DNA from: Anaerocolumna sp.
GTDB lineage: Bacteria > Bacillota > Clostridia > Lachnospirales > Lachnospiraceae
Direction: 5' to 3'
DNA length: 22,449 nt
Assembly: GCA_029256035.1 (NCBI GenBank)
Contig: JAQSYR010000004.1
Coordinates: 1 to 22,449, forward strand
Each line of letters begins with the position of its first letter. Position 1 is the first letter of the stretch. Below are positions 8,141 through 16,973 of the stretch, piece after piece. The notes beneath the pieces are model-generated. The model had not been told where the DNA came from. It was given only the letters and a program-made list of their open reading frames with translations, and did not search any database. The translations under genes and the position numbers were made by a program.

Positions 8141-9502
8141 ATGAATATAGTTATTGCTATTTTAATATTTAGCTTAATAATAGTAATTCATGAATTAGGG
8201 CACTTTATGCTTGCAAAAGCCAATGGCGTCTTTGTAACTGAATTTTCAGTAGGTATGGGACCTAGAATTTTGTCTTTAGTTAAAACTGAAAATAAGTACC
8301 GTCTTTGGATTTCTTTATCACAGCATGATATTGAAACGAAAGATGACATCAAGGCAAACACCATATATTCATGGAAAGTATTACCCATTGGTGGCTCTTG
8401 TATGATGCTTGGTGAAGATGAAACTAGTGATGATGATAGAGCCTTTAATAAAAAAGGTGTGTGGGGAAGAATTTCAGTTATTTTTGCGGGTCCATTATTT
8501 AATTTTATCCTTGCTTTTATTCTTTCTATGTTTTTAGTTGGGTCCTTAGGATATGATCCGGCTTATGTGACTGAAGTGGCTGTAAATTCACCAGCAGAGA
8601 AAGCAGGAATTCAAGAAGGAGATATAATTACTGATATAAATGGTACGAATATTGATATTGGACGTGAAATAGCTACTTATCTGCAATATTATCCATTCAG
8701 TGATAAACCCATTACTATAACCTATTTACGTGATGATGTTGAAAATAAGGTAGCGATTCAACCTATAAAGCAAAAAAAATATATGCTAGGTTTTGGGTAT
8801 ACAGCTGATAATAATTCTGCTGTCTTATCTGAAATTATAGAAGATTTACCACTTTATAATGCTGGAGTAAGATCTGGTGATGTCATTATTAAAATTAATG
8901 GATCATCAATAGCATCAGGGGCAGAATTAGAAGATTACTTAATAAAAAATCCATTAACCGAGAAAGAATTATTGATAACTTATTCAAGAGATGGCATGGA
9001 ATATGATACTCAGGTAAAACCAGTGCTGGTAAGTGACAGCTATAATATAGGAATTAACTTTAATACAGGAAGAATAAAAACAGATGCCTTGGGAGTCATT
9101 AAGTACAGTGCAGTGGAAGTAAAATATTGGATTGTAACTACTATTAAAGGGATTGGACAATTAATTTCTGGAAAGGTTGGAGCTGATGAACTGGCTGGAC
9201 CTGTTGGTATCGTAAATATCATAGACAATACCATTGAAGAAAGTAAAGAGGATGGTACAAAATTTGTGGTGCTCAACATAGCCTATATAAGTATTTTGCT
9301 TAGTGCCAACTTAGGAGTCATGAACTTATTGCCTCTTCCAGCATTAGATGGTGGACGTCTGGTATTTTTATTTATTGAATTATTTCGAGGGAAACCAATT
9401 GATCAGAACAAGGAAGGTCTTGTTCATATGATTGGTTTAGCATTACTTATGATACTCATGCTATTTATTATGTATAATGATATCAGCCGATTATTTCTAT
9501 AA
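8141..9502 (+). CDS. rseP: site-2 intramembrane zinc metalloprotease with two PDZ domains
   Basis: A 453-residue S2P-family protease that cleaves transmembrane segments of anti-sigma factors and leftover signal peptides. The zinc motif HELGH is at residues 17-21 in the first span, and the third ligand motif LPALDGGRL near residue 403 is in a late span. FAGPLFNFILAF marks a central span. Two PDZ domains are visible between about 145 and 305: one around AGIQEGDIITDINGT, one around AGVRSGDVIIKINGS. An extra polar stretch of ~20 residues (WISLSQHDIETKDDIKAN) lies between the first span and VLPIGGSCMMLGEDE, where many homologues are shorter. The start ATG 8141 is chosen because AAAGGAGGT lies just upstream at 8128-8136. 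It follows dxr by 30 bases. Confidence 0.94.
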   Translation: MNIVIAILIFSLIIVIHELGHFMLAKANGVFVTEFSVGMGPRILSLVKTENKYRLWISLSQHDIETKDDIKANTIYSWKVLPIGGSCMMLGEDETSDDDRAFNKKGVWGRISVIFAGPLFNFILAFILSMFLVGSLGYDPAYVTEVAVNSPAEKAGIQEGDIITDINGTNIDIGREIATYLQYYPFSDKPITITYLRDDVENKVAIQPIKQKKYMLGFGYTADNNSAVLSEIIEDLPLYNAGVRSGDVIIKINGSSIASGAELEDYLIKNPLTEKELLITYSRDGMEYDTQVKPVLVSDSYNIGINFNTGRIKTDALGVIKYSAVEVKYWIVTTIKGIGQLISGKVGADELAGPVGIVNIIDNTIEESKEDGTKFVVLNIAYISILLSANLGVMNLLPLPALDGGRLVFLFIELFRGKPIDQNKEGLVHMIGLALLMILMLFIMYNDISRLFL

Positions 9503-9508
9503 CCAAGG

Positions 9509-9524
9509 GTCTGGTTTACCAGAC
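9509..9524 (+). other. short hairpin after rseP
   Basis: GTCTGG at 9509-9514 pairs with CCAGAC at 9519-9524 across a TTTA loop, seven bases after the rseP stop. There is no U-tract directly after it. It may stabilise the 3' end of the transcript. Confidence 0.45.
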
Positions 9525-9560
9525 GTTAGTGTTGATGTGCTATTATTTTAGTGGCAATTT

Positions 9561-9600
9561 AAAGTGGATAGTAATATCCACTTTATCACTTTATTTTTAG
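9561..9600 (+). terminator. probable terminator between rseP and ispG
   Basis: A perfect 10-bp stem, AAAGTGGATA (9561-9570) with TATCCACTTT (9575-9584), closes a GTAA loop. An ATCACTTTATTTTT stretch follows. The U-rich region starts about five bases after the stem, so termination may be partial. It suggests that ispG-polC can be uncoupled from the upstream genes. Confidence 0.55.
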
Positions 9601-9644
9601 TCTTAAAAAGAACGGTTGCCTAAGGTGTAAGATTGGAGAAAAAT

Positions 9645-10721
9645 ATGAGAGAAAATACAAAAGTAATTCATATTGGAAACAAAGTCATTGGCGGAAATAA
9701 TCCTATATTGATTCAGTCTATGACTAATACAAAAACTGAAAATATAGAGGAAACTGTTACTCAAATTCTTGCTTTGGAAGCTGTTGGCTGTGATATCATC
9801 CGTTGTGCAGTACCAACCATGGAGGCAGCCAAAGCTCTAGCAGAGATAAAGAAAAGGATTCATATACCATTAGTAGCAGACATTCATTTTGACTATCGTT
9901 TAGCAATTGCTGCCATGGAATATGGAGCTGATAAAATTCGTATAAATCCTGGTAATATTGGAGGATATGACAAGTTAAAAGCTGTTGTAACCGTAGCTAA
10001 GGAAAGAAATATTCCAATTAGAGTAGGCGTAAACAGTGGTTCTCTGGAAAAAGAACTGGTGGCTAAGTATCAAGGTGTTACAGCAGAAGGAATTGTGGAA
10101 AGTGCTCTTGATAAAGTACGAATGATTGAAGAACTAGGTTATTCTAATTTGGTTATTAGTATTAAGTCTTCTGATGTTTTAATGTGCATAAAAGCACATG
10201 AAATTATTGGGGCGCAGACAAAATATCCATTGCATATAGGAATTACAGAAGCTGGAACTATACTAGCAGGAAATATAAAATCTGCAATTGGACTTGGAGT
10301 TATTTTATATCAGGGAATTGGTGATACCATTCGTGTATCTTTAACAGGAAGTCCTTTAGAAGAAGTGAAATCAGCAAAGCTTATTTTAAAAACCTTAGGA
10401 TTGCGTAAGGGGGGAGTAGAGTTAGTTTCTTGCCCAACATGCGGAAGGACACAAATTGATTTAATTCAGCTAGCTGGAGATGTTGAAAACATGGTTCAAG
10501 ACTTTGATTTAGATATTAAAGTTGCGGTTATGGGTTGTGCCGTCAATGGTCCAGGAGAAGCCAAAGAAGCAGATATTGGAATTGCCGGTGGAATTGGTGA
10601 AGGCATTATCATTAAAAAAGGAAAAGTAATTCGAAAGGTACCAGAATCAGAACTTTTATTGGCATTAAGAGAAGAATTACAATCTATTAAAAAAATAAAA
10701 GAACTAGAAAATCAAGATTAA
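9645..10721 (+). CDS. ispG: 4-hydroxy-3-methylbut-2-enyl diphosphate synthase (flavodoxin/ferredoxin)
   Basis: A complete 358-residue IspG (GcpE), the [4Fe-4S] enzyme that converts methylerythritol cyclodiphosphate to HMBPP, the penultimate MEP step. The TIM-barrel part begins IGGNNPILIQSMTNTKT and includes VADIHFDYRLAI and KIRINPGNIG. The cluster ligands are Cys263 and Cys266 (SCPTCGRTQ), Cys298 (MGCAVNGPGEA) and Glu305, with the same relative spacing as in the E. coli enzyme. The start is placed at ATG 9645 with GGAG at 9635-9638; an in-frame TTG at 9633 overlaps that site. Its stop codon lies in the first unit of a 15-bp tandem repeat. Confidence 0.96.
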   Translation: MRENTKVIHIGNKVIGGNNPILIQSMTNTKTENIEETVTQILALEAVGCDIIRCAVPTMEAAKALAEIKKRIHIPLVADIHFDYRLAIAAMEYGADKIRINPGNIGGYDKLKAVVTVAKERNIPIRVGVNSGSLEKELVAKYQGVTAEGIVESALDKVRMIEELGYSNLVISIKSSDVLMCIKAHEIIGAQTKYPLHIGITEAGTILAGNIKSAIGLGVILYQGIGDTIRVSLTGSPLEEVKSAKLILKTLGLRKGGVELVSCPTCGRTQIDLIQLAGDVENMVQDFDLDIKVAVMGCAVNGPGEAKEADIGIAGGIGEGIIIKKGKVIRKVPESELLLALREELQSIKKIKELENQD

Positions 10722-10763
10722 GAAATACAAGAATAAGAAATACAAGAATAAGAAATACAAGAG
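10719..10763 (+). repeat. 15-bp tandem repeat, three copies, at the ispG 3' end
   Basis: TAAGAAATACAAGAA occurs at 10719-10733 and 10734-10748, and with one change (final A to G) at 10749-10763. Each unit starts with TAA in the ispG frame, so three successive in-frame stops are present. It lies in the 82-base spacer before polC. Confidence 0.9.
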
Positions 10764-10821
10764 CAAGTACTTTGCGATTTGACAAAATCAACTGGTATTT
10801 TATATGAAATGGGGCAAGGTT

Positions 10822-13800
10822 ATGGGAATGCTTTTTTTTGAAGTATTTGATCAATTATCTAATATTCCAAATGAATTAGGGAATCTGTTTAGGGAAGTAT
10901 CTGTCTTAAGAGTAGTGGTTTCAAAAACAAAGTCTGAAATCAGAATTTATACAGAAAGCAACAGATTGATTCCTAGGAAATATATAAAAAGGATGCAATA
11001 TCTTCTATATAAGCAACTCTTTACTAATTCACCAAATGCGGTTATCCTTTGTGAATCTTACCTGCTTTCTGCTCAATACACACCGGAAAAACTTTTTGAT
11101 ATTTATAAAGAGAGCATAGAGGAAGACTTAAGAGATCGAAGTATCTTAGAATATAATGTACTTGAAATGTCAGAGATACAGTTTGATAATTATACAATGA
11201 TATTTCATTGTGAGGAGAACTTTCTAATACGAAAACTATCCAGTGAAGTATCAAAATACATAATGGATATGTATAAAGATCGATTTCATTTTGATGTAAA
11301 TGTTCGTTTTGAATATAAAGAAGCAAAGAAAATTATTTCGACTGAAGATACAAAATATGAATTTGTTCCAATAAATAACCCTGGCAGCAGTCAAAATTCT
11401 CATGATCCTCAACTTAATGATGATATTATGGGCGTAGCTGCTGTGTCCCCTGATGAAAAAACAATGCAAAAAAAACAAGATGTTCCAGAAGGTTACAATG
11501 CTGCTATAAAAGATTCAAAAAATGATAAAGCACTAGTAAAAGATACAGCTCCTGCAAAGAATACAGCACCTGCAAAAGATATAGCTCCTGCAAAGGAAAG
11601 TGGTAATGCTAAGAGCAGCAAACCTAAAAGTACATTTGAAAAAAGTAAAACCTATAGTAAAGCAATTCAGGATCCTGATATTTTTTATGGAAAAGGATTT
11701 GAAGGAGAAGCTATTCCTATTTCTGAAATTCAGGATGAAATTGGAGAAGTTGTTATACGAGGTAAAATTATTAACATTGAATTAAGGGAAATCCGAAACG
11801 ATAAAACTATAATTATTTTTGCAATCACAGATTTTACGGACTCCATTCAAGGCAAAATATTTATTAAAACAGAAGAAGCCGGAGAAATCGGAAAGCAACT
11901 AAAGCCAGGAAAATATGTGAAGCTAAAGGGAATGGCTTTACTGGATCGTTATGACAAAGAAATTTCCATTGGTTCCATTGTTGGAATAAAAACAATCCCT
12001 GATTTTACAACAACAAAGATGGATAACAGTAAGGAAAAACGTGTGGAACTTCATGCCCATACCATGATGAGTGATATGGATGCAGTAGTTGATGTAAAAG
12101 ATCTGGTAAAACGTGCTTTTTCCTGGGGGCATAAAGCTGTGGCAATTACTGACCATGGAGTTGTACAGTCATTTCCTGAGGCAAACCATGCACTAAGTAA
12201 AAAAGATGTTCCAGAATCTGAATGGGACAGGCTGAAAGAGTTTAAAATTATATATGGGGTCGAGGCTTATCTTGTTGATGACATGAAAGAAGTTGTTGTA
12301 AATGAGAAAGGGCAAACCTTAGATGATTCCTTTGTCGTTTTTGATATAGAAACCACAGGTTTTGGACCTGTAAAAGATAAAATAATTGAAATTGGTGCTG
12401 TAAAGGTTGAAAATGGAGGTATTATTGATAAATTCAGTACATTTATTAATCCTGTGGTTCCCATACCTTATGAAATAGAAGAACTTACAGGAATCAATGA
12501 TGAAATGGTAATGGAATACCCAGAGATAGATGTGATATTGCCAAAGTTTTTAGCTTTTTGCGGCCAGTCTGTTTTAGTTGCACATAATGCGTCTTTTGAC
12601 GTAAGCTTTATAACAAAAAAGGCTGAAGCATTAGGAATAAAAACGGAATTCACAGTAATTGATACCGTAGGATTAGCTAGAATTTTGCTGCCAGATCTAA
12701 GCAGATTCAAATTAAATACCGTAGCAAAAGCATTAAATATATCCTTAGAAAATCATCACCGTGCTGTGGATGATGCTGGCGCTACTGCAGAAATATTTTT
12801 AAAATTTATAAAAATGTTAAAAGCAAAAGATATTCAGAGTATTAATGAAATTAACTCCCTTGGGAATTTATCTGCGGATACCATTAAGAAAATGCCTACT
12901 TATCATGCAATTATCTTAGCTAAAAATGATATTGGAAGAGTTAATCTCTATAAGTTGATTTCACTATCTCATATTGAATATTATAATAAAAGACCGCGAA
13001 TTCCCAAAAGTTTGTTTTTACAAAATCGTGAAGGCCTTATTATAGGTTCGGCTTGTGAAGCTGGAGAAGTTTATCAGGCACTTCTAAGAGAACAGCCTCC
13101 CGAAGAAATCACAAGACTTATTAATTTTTATGATTATTTAGAGATTCAACCCATAGGTAATAATGAATTTATGATTCATAGCGATAAAATTAATATTAAC
13201 AGCAAAGAAGAGCTTATAGAACTGAACCGTAAAATCGTAGGACTTGGAGAAGAGTTTAATAAGCCGGTTGTTGCAACCTGTGATGTTCATTTTATGGATC
13301 CAGAAGATGAAGTATACCGTAGAATTATTATGGCTGGTAAAGGATTTAAAGATGCGGATAACCAGGCACCATTGTATTTTCGCACCACACAAGAAATGCT
13401 GGATGAATTTTTATATCTGGGAAAAGATAAGGCAACGGAAGTAGTTATTACAAATTCAAATAAAATTGCTGATATGATAGAAAAAATATCACCAGTTCGG
13501 CCTGATAAATGCCCACCAGTCATAGAGAATTCTGATATTACACTTAGACAAATCTGTTATGATAAAGCACATTCTATGTACGGACCAAAACTTCCAGTAC
13601 CTGTAGAACAACGTCTGGAACATGAGCTGAAATCTATCATTAATAATGGATTTGCAGTTATGTATATTATAGCACAAAAGCTAGTTTGGAAGTCAAATGA
13701 GGATGGTTATCTGGTTGGATCCAGAGGTTCTGTTGGTTCCTCTTTTGTTGCTACTATGTCTGGGATTACAGAAGTAAATCCATTATCTGCTCATTATTAC

Positions 13801-15408
13801 TGTACAAATTGCCATTATTCGGATTTTGATTCTGGCGAAGTGAAAGCATATGCTGGCAGTTCTGGATGTGATATGCCGGATAAAAATTGCCCGGAATGTG
13901 GACATCCTTTAAACAAAGATGGTCATGATATTCCATTTGAAACCTTCCTTGGATTTAATGGTGATAAAGAACCGGATATTGACCTTAATTTCTCTGGTGA
14001 ATATCAGAGTAAAGCACATGATTATACAGAAGTTATCTTTGGTGAGGGCCATACCTTTCGAGCTGGAACCATTGGTACTCTGGCAGATAAAACTGCATAT
14101 GGATATGTACTTAAGTATTATGAGGAAAGAGAACAACATAAACGTAGAGCTGAAATAGAACGAATTGTAAGTGGCTGTGTGGGAGTTCGCAGAACAACCG
14201 GACAACATCCAGGTGGAATTATTGTATTGCCTCATGGGGAAGAGATTTACTCTTTTACACCAGTACAGCGGCCAGCTAACGATATGAATACTAAAACTAT
14301 TACCACTCATTTTGATTATCACTCCATTGATCATAACTTGTTAAAATTAGATATTCTTGGTCATGATGATCCAACTATGATACGTATGTTAGAGGATATC
14401 ACAGGTATTGATGCAAAAGGGATACGTCTGGATGATCAAATGGTTTTATCCTTATTTGACAATCTAAGTGCCTTAAAACTTAAACCAGATGACTTAGGGG
14501 GATGCGATTTGGGATGCCTTGGAATTCCTGAATTCGGCACAGATTTCGTTATGCAGATGCTTCGTGACACAAAACCCAAAACCTTCTCAGATTTGGTACG
14601 TATCTCAGGTTTGTCTCACGGTACTGATGTATGGTTAAATAATGCTCAGACCTTAATCCAAGATGGAAAATGTACATTATCAACTGCAATTTGTACCAGA
14701 GACGATATTATGACCTATCTTATTGGTATGGGAGTCGACAGTGGACACTCCTTTAAAATTATGGAAAGTGTACGTAAAGGTAAAGGTCTTACTCCAGATA
14801 TGGAAGAGGAAATGCTTGCAAATGGTGTACCTGATTGGTACATATGGTCCTGTAAGAGAATCAAGTATATGTTCCCTAAAGCCCATGCGGCTGCTTATGT
14901 CATGATGGCATTTCGTATTGCTTATTTTAAGGTTTACTATCCTTTAGCTTACTATGCATCCTATTTTAGTATTCGAGCTTCTGCCTTTAATTATGAATTA
15001 ATGTGTCTTGGAAGAGAACGTTTAGAGCATCATATGGCAGATTACAAGCGCCGCAGTAATGAACTGTCCAATAAGGAACAGGATCAGTATAAAGACATGA
15101 GAATTGTTCAGGAAATGTATGCAAGAGGGTTTGAATTTCTACCAATCAATATATATACTGCAAAAGCCAGACATTTTCAAATTATAGAAGGTAAATTAAT
15201 GCCATCATTAAGTACCATTGATGGACTTGGGGAAAAGGCAGCAGATGCAATTGTTGAGGCAGTCCCAGATGGTAAGTTCTTATCTAGGGATGATTTTAGA
15301 AGTCGTTGCAAAGTCAGCACTACAGTTGTAGAATTGATGGGCGATCTTGGACTTTTAGAGAATCTGCCTTTATCAAACCAAATATCTCTTATGGATTTTT
15401 TACAGTAG
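10822..15408 (+). CDS. polC: DNA polymerase III alpha subunit, Gram-positive PolC type
   Basis: The replicative polymerase with built-in 3'-5' proofreading, about 1528 residues. Order of domains: N-terminal domain (1-230), a low-complexity linker with APAK repeats (241-258), an OB-fold (~295-395, EVVIRGKIINIELREI), a PHP domain starting HAHTMMSDMDA (~410) split by a DnaQ-like exonuclease (FDIETTG ~507, LVAHNASFDVSF, HHRAVDDAGAT), then the polymerase core. The core carries GSRGSVGSS, a four-cysteine zinc module (CTNC with CPECG), the catalytic PDIDLNF (~1052) and TTGQHPGG. All catalytic motifs are present and no break is seen. The length is somewhat above the B. subtilis protein. The start is uncertain: ATG 10804, 10822 and 10828 are in frame; 10822 follows a GGGG run by 7 bases and precedes the conserved LFFEVF. 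An eight-T run sits in codons 4-6. Confidence 0.95.
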   Translation: MGMLFFEVFDQLSNIPNELGNLFREVSVLRVVVSKTKSEIRIYTESNRLIPRKYIKRMQYLLYKQLFTNSPNAVILCESYLLSAQYTPEKLFDIYKESIEEDLRDRSILEYNVLEMSEIQFDNYTMIFHCEENFLIRKLSSEVSKYIMDMYKDRFHFDVNVRFEYKEAKKIISTEDTKYEFVPINNPGSSQNSHDPQLNDDIMGVAAVSPDEKTMQKKQDVPEGYNAAIKDSKNDKALVKDTAPAKNTAPAKDIAPAKESGNAKSSKPKSTFEKSKTYSKAIQDPDIFYGKGFEGEAIPISEIQDEIGEVVIRGKIINIELREIRNDKTIIIFAITDFTDSIQGKIFIKTEEAGEIGKQLKPGKYVKLKGMALLDRYDKEISIGSIVGIKTIPDFTTTKMDNSKEKRVELHAHTMMSDMDAVVDVKDLVKRAFSWGHKAVAITDHGVVQSFPEANHALSKKDVPESEWDRLKEFKIIYGVEAYLVDDMKEVVVNEKGQTLDDSFVVFDIETTGFGPVKDKIIEIGAVKVENGGIIDKFSTFINPVVPIPYEIEELTGINDEMVMEYPEIDVILPKFLAFCGQSVLVAHNASFDVSFITKKAEALGIKTEFTVIDTVGLARILLPDLSRFKLNTVAKALNISLENHHRAVDDAGATAEIFLKFIKMLKAKDIQSINEINSLGNLSADTIKKMPTYHAIILAKNDIGRVNLYKLISLSHIEYYNKRPRIPKSLFLQNREGLIIGSACEAGEVYQALLREQPPEEITRLINFYDYLEIQPIGNNEFMIHSDKININSKEELIELNRKIVGLGEEFNKPVVATCDVHFMDPEDEVYRRIIMAGKGFKDADNQAPLYFRTTQEMLDEFLYLGKDKATEVVITNSNKIADMIEKISPVRPDKCPPVIENSDITLRQICYDKAHSMYGPKLPVPVEQRLEHELKSIINNGFAVMYIIAQKLVWKSNEDGYLVGSRGSVGSSFVATMSGITEVNPLSAHYYCTNCHYSDFDSGEVKAYAGSSGCDMPDKNCPECGHPLNKDGHDIPFETFLGFNGDKEPDIDLNFSGEYQSKAHDYTEVIFGEGHTFRAGTIGTLADKTAYGYVLKYYEEREQHKRRAEIERIVSGCVGVRRTTGQHPGGIIVLPHGEEIYSFTPVQRPANDMNTKTITTHFDYHSIDHNLLKLDILGHDDPTMIRMLEDITGIDAKGIRLDDQMVLSLFDNLSALKLKPDDLGGCDLGCLGIPEFGTDFVMQMLRDTKPKTFSDLVRISGLSHGTDVWLNNAQTLIQDGKCTLSTAICTRDDIMTYLIGMGVDSGHSFKIMESVRKGKGLTPDMEEEMLANGVPDWYIWSCKRIKYMFPKAHAAAYVMMAFRIAYFKVYYPLAYYASYFSIRASAFNYELMCLGRERLEHHMADYKRRSNELSNKEQDQYKDMRIVQEMYARGFEFLPINIYTAKARHFQIIEGKLMPSLSTIDGLGEKAADAIVEAVPDGKFLSRDDFRSRCKVSTTVVELMGDLGLLENLPLSNQISLMDFLQ
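11542..11595 (+). repeat. 18-bp tandem repeat within polC
   Basis: Three imperfect 18-base units encode DTAPAK, NTAPAK and DIAPAK in the linker before the OB-fold. The linker is otherwise rich in Lys, Ser and Asp. The unit length keeps the frame, so copy number could vary without breaking polC. Confidence 0.85.
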
Positions 15409-15507
15409 GAGATTAATAATATTATTCATATTACAACCTATAAATCATAACAAAAATATCTATTGATTTAATTGATTCAATTTTTTGAATAATAGTAAAA
15501 ATAATTC

Positions 15508-15536
15508 TTGCATTTAGTGGCTGGATGTAGTACAAT
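15508..15536 (+). promoter_or_regulatory. sigma-A promoter for the tRNA-Glu gene
   Basis: -35 TTGCAT at 15508-15513 and -10 TACAAT at 15531-15536 with a 17-base spacer. The predicted start at ~15543 is about eight bases before the mature tRNA. The preceding ~100 bases after polC are AT-rich with only a weak A-T hairpin. Confidence 0.7.
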
Positions 15537-15550
15537 ACTACATGTTGTAA

Positions 15551-15622
15551 GGCTCGTTGGTCAAGCGGTCAAGACGCCGCCCTCTCACGGCGGAAACAGG
15601 GGTTCGATTCCCCTACGAGCTG
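15551..15622 (+). tRNA. tRNA-Glu (anticodon CTC)
   Basis: A full cloverleaf can be folded by eye. Acceptor GGCTCGT pairs with ACGAGCT (G1-U72 wobble). The D stem is GTC/GAC, the anticodon stem CCGCC/GGCGG encloses loop CTCTCAC, and the T arm AGGGG-TTCGATT-CCCCT is standard. The anticodon at 15584-15586 is CTC, reading GAG. The 3' CCA is not encoded (G then CTA follows). It is a lone tRNA gene with its own promoter and terminator. Confidence 0.95.
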
Positions 15623-15657
15623 CTAATTGTAAGAATATATAGACTACAGTAAATATG

Positions 15658-15700
15658 CCATTGTCAAGGATTAAACCAATCTTTGATAATGGTTTTTTTT
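15658..15700 (+). terminator. Rho-independent terminator after tRNA-Glu
   Basis: Left arm 15658-15672 and right arm 15678-15692 form a 15-bp stem with two G-U pairs and loop AAACC. Eight T residues follow directly (15693-15700). Confidence 0.9.
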
Positions 15701-15886
15701 ATTTAATAGCAGTTTTTTTCTAAGTTATTTTCTAAGCTTTTCGTTTTTTATCTTATATTATGTTCTGCATTATTTCAAATCCCATAAACACATTAGAACC
15801 AATTTCTTTAAGGATTATTACATCCATATAATAACATCATATTTTAGTAAATAGGAGAAATACTATTAAAAAAAGGATGTAAGACT

Positions 15887-16882
15887 ATGATTCGAATTTG
15901 TTTTTATGATACAAAACCATACGATAAAATATATTTTGATGAATTAAAAGAGAAATACGAAATTGAAATTGATTATTTTGAATCAAAATTAAATCACAAA
16001 ACAGCTGTTTTAGCAAAAGGGTATGAGGCAGCTGTCGCCTTTGTAAATGATACCATTGATAGTAAAACAATTAATATCTTAATTGAAAATGATTTGAAAT
16101 TAATTGCCATGAGATGTGCAGGCTACAATAATGTGGATGTAAAAGCAGCGGCTGGTAAGATTCCGGTTGTCAGAGTTCCAGCCTATTCACCTTATGCGGT
16201 TGCAGAACATGCTTTTGCACTTTTATTAACTTTAAATCGTAAAACTCACCGTGCCTATGTAAGAACCAGGGATTTTAATTTTAGTTTAAATGAATTAGTT
16301 GGTTTTGATTTACATGGAAAGACTATGGGGGTTGTAGGCACTGGAAAAATAGGCAGAGTATTTGCTGATATATGTAAAGGGTTTGGTATGAATATACTTG
16401 CTTATGATCCATATCCTGCAAAAGATTTTGGTGTTTCTTATGTAACATTTGATGAAATATGTAGGCAATCAGATATCATTTCCTTACATTGCCCGTTAAC
16501 TAAGGAAACATTTCATATCATAAACAAAGATACAATTTCAAATATGAAAAATGGGGTATATATTATAAATACATCAAGAGGCGCATTAATTGATAGTGAA
16601 GATTTATTAAATGGAATAAAAGATGAAAAAATTGGGGGAGCCTGCCTAGATGTTTATGAAGAGGAGACGGAATTATTTTATGAAGATATGTCCTATAAAA
16701 TAATCAAAGATGATATCTTATCCAGAATTATATCTATGCCAAATGTTATAGTATCTTCTCATCAGGCTTTCTTAACAAAAGAAGCTCTTTATAATATTGC
16801 GGAAACAACTTTACAAAATGTTAATCATTATTTTAAAAATAACATTATAGATAATGAAATCTCATATAAAAATAGTAAATAA
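15887..16882 (+). CDS. ldhA: D-lactate dehydrogenase (2-hydroxyacid dehydrogenase family)
   Basis: A 331-residue NAD-dependent D-2-hydroxyacid dehydrogenase most like E. coli fermentative LdhA, reducing pyruvate to D-lactate to recycle NADH. The nucleotide-binding VGTGKIGRVFADI is near residues 150-162. The catalytic Arg lies in INTSRGALID (~228), the Glu in ACLDVYEEE (~255), and the catalytic His is His292 in SSHQAFLT. The LFYEDMSYKIIKDD and TLQN segments are characteristic of the LdhA subgroup. AAAGGA lies ~10 bases before ATG 15887. It is monocistronic: it is preceded by the tRNA terminator, with a loose -10 candidate TATAAT at 15827-15832 lacking a good -35. I see no clear Rex operator. 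Subgroup membership is well supported; the exact physiological substrate is inferred. Confidence 0.88.
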   Translation: MIRICFYDTKPYDKIYFDELKEKYEIEIDYFESKLNHKTAVLAKGYEAAVAFVNDTIDSKTINILIENDLKLIAMRCAGYNNVDVKAAAGKIPVVRVPAYSPYAVAEHAFALLLTLNRKTHRAYVRTRDFNFSLNELVGFDLHGKTMGVVGTGKIGRVFADICKGFGMNILAYDPYPAKDFGVSYVTFDEICRQSDIISLHCPLTKETFHIINKDTISNMKNGVYIINTSRGALIDSEDLLNGIKDEKIGGACLDVYEEETELFYEDMSYKIIKDDILSRIISMPNVIVSSHQAFLTKEALYNIAETTLQNVNHYFKNNIIDNEISYKNSK

Positions 16883-16938
16883 AAATAGATAAATAGTAAC
16901 CAAACGTGTCATATTTAACTCCAAACATGCAATTGGTA

Positions 16939-16967
16939 TTGTAATAAAAGTTTATACCTAGTATTAT
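16939..16967 (+). promoter_or_regulatory. candidate promoter in the ldhA-alaS intergenic region
   Basis: TTGTAA at 16939-16944 and TATTAT at 16962-16967 with a 17-base spacer match the vegetative promoter at 4/6 and 5/6 positions. The predicted start is ~16974. No open reading frame with a ribosome site follows before the terminator at 17101-17135. Confidence 0.45.
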
Positions 16968-16973
16968 ATTCGT

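Noticed and set aside
13801..13910. Cysteine cluster resembling a separate zinc-ribbon protein
   Set aside because: It is in frame within PolC and corresponds to the known zinc module of this polymerase family.
13909..14334. Minus-strand open frame of ~141 codons opposite polC
   Set aside because: It has no recognisable motif or ribosome site and lies opposite a highly conserved coding region; a chance open frame.
15470..15500. ATTCAA-TTTT-TTGAAT hairpin as polC terminator
   Set aside because: Only A-T pairs, six bases long and no convincing U-tract; too weak to call.
15700..15886. Rex or other redox operator upstream of ldhA
   Set aside because: No TTGTGAA-type inverted repeat is visible; only an isolated TATAAT without a -35.
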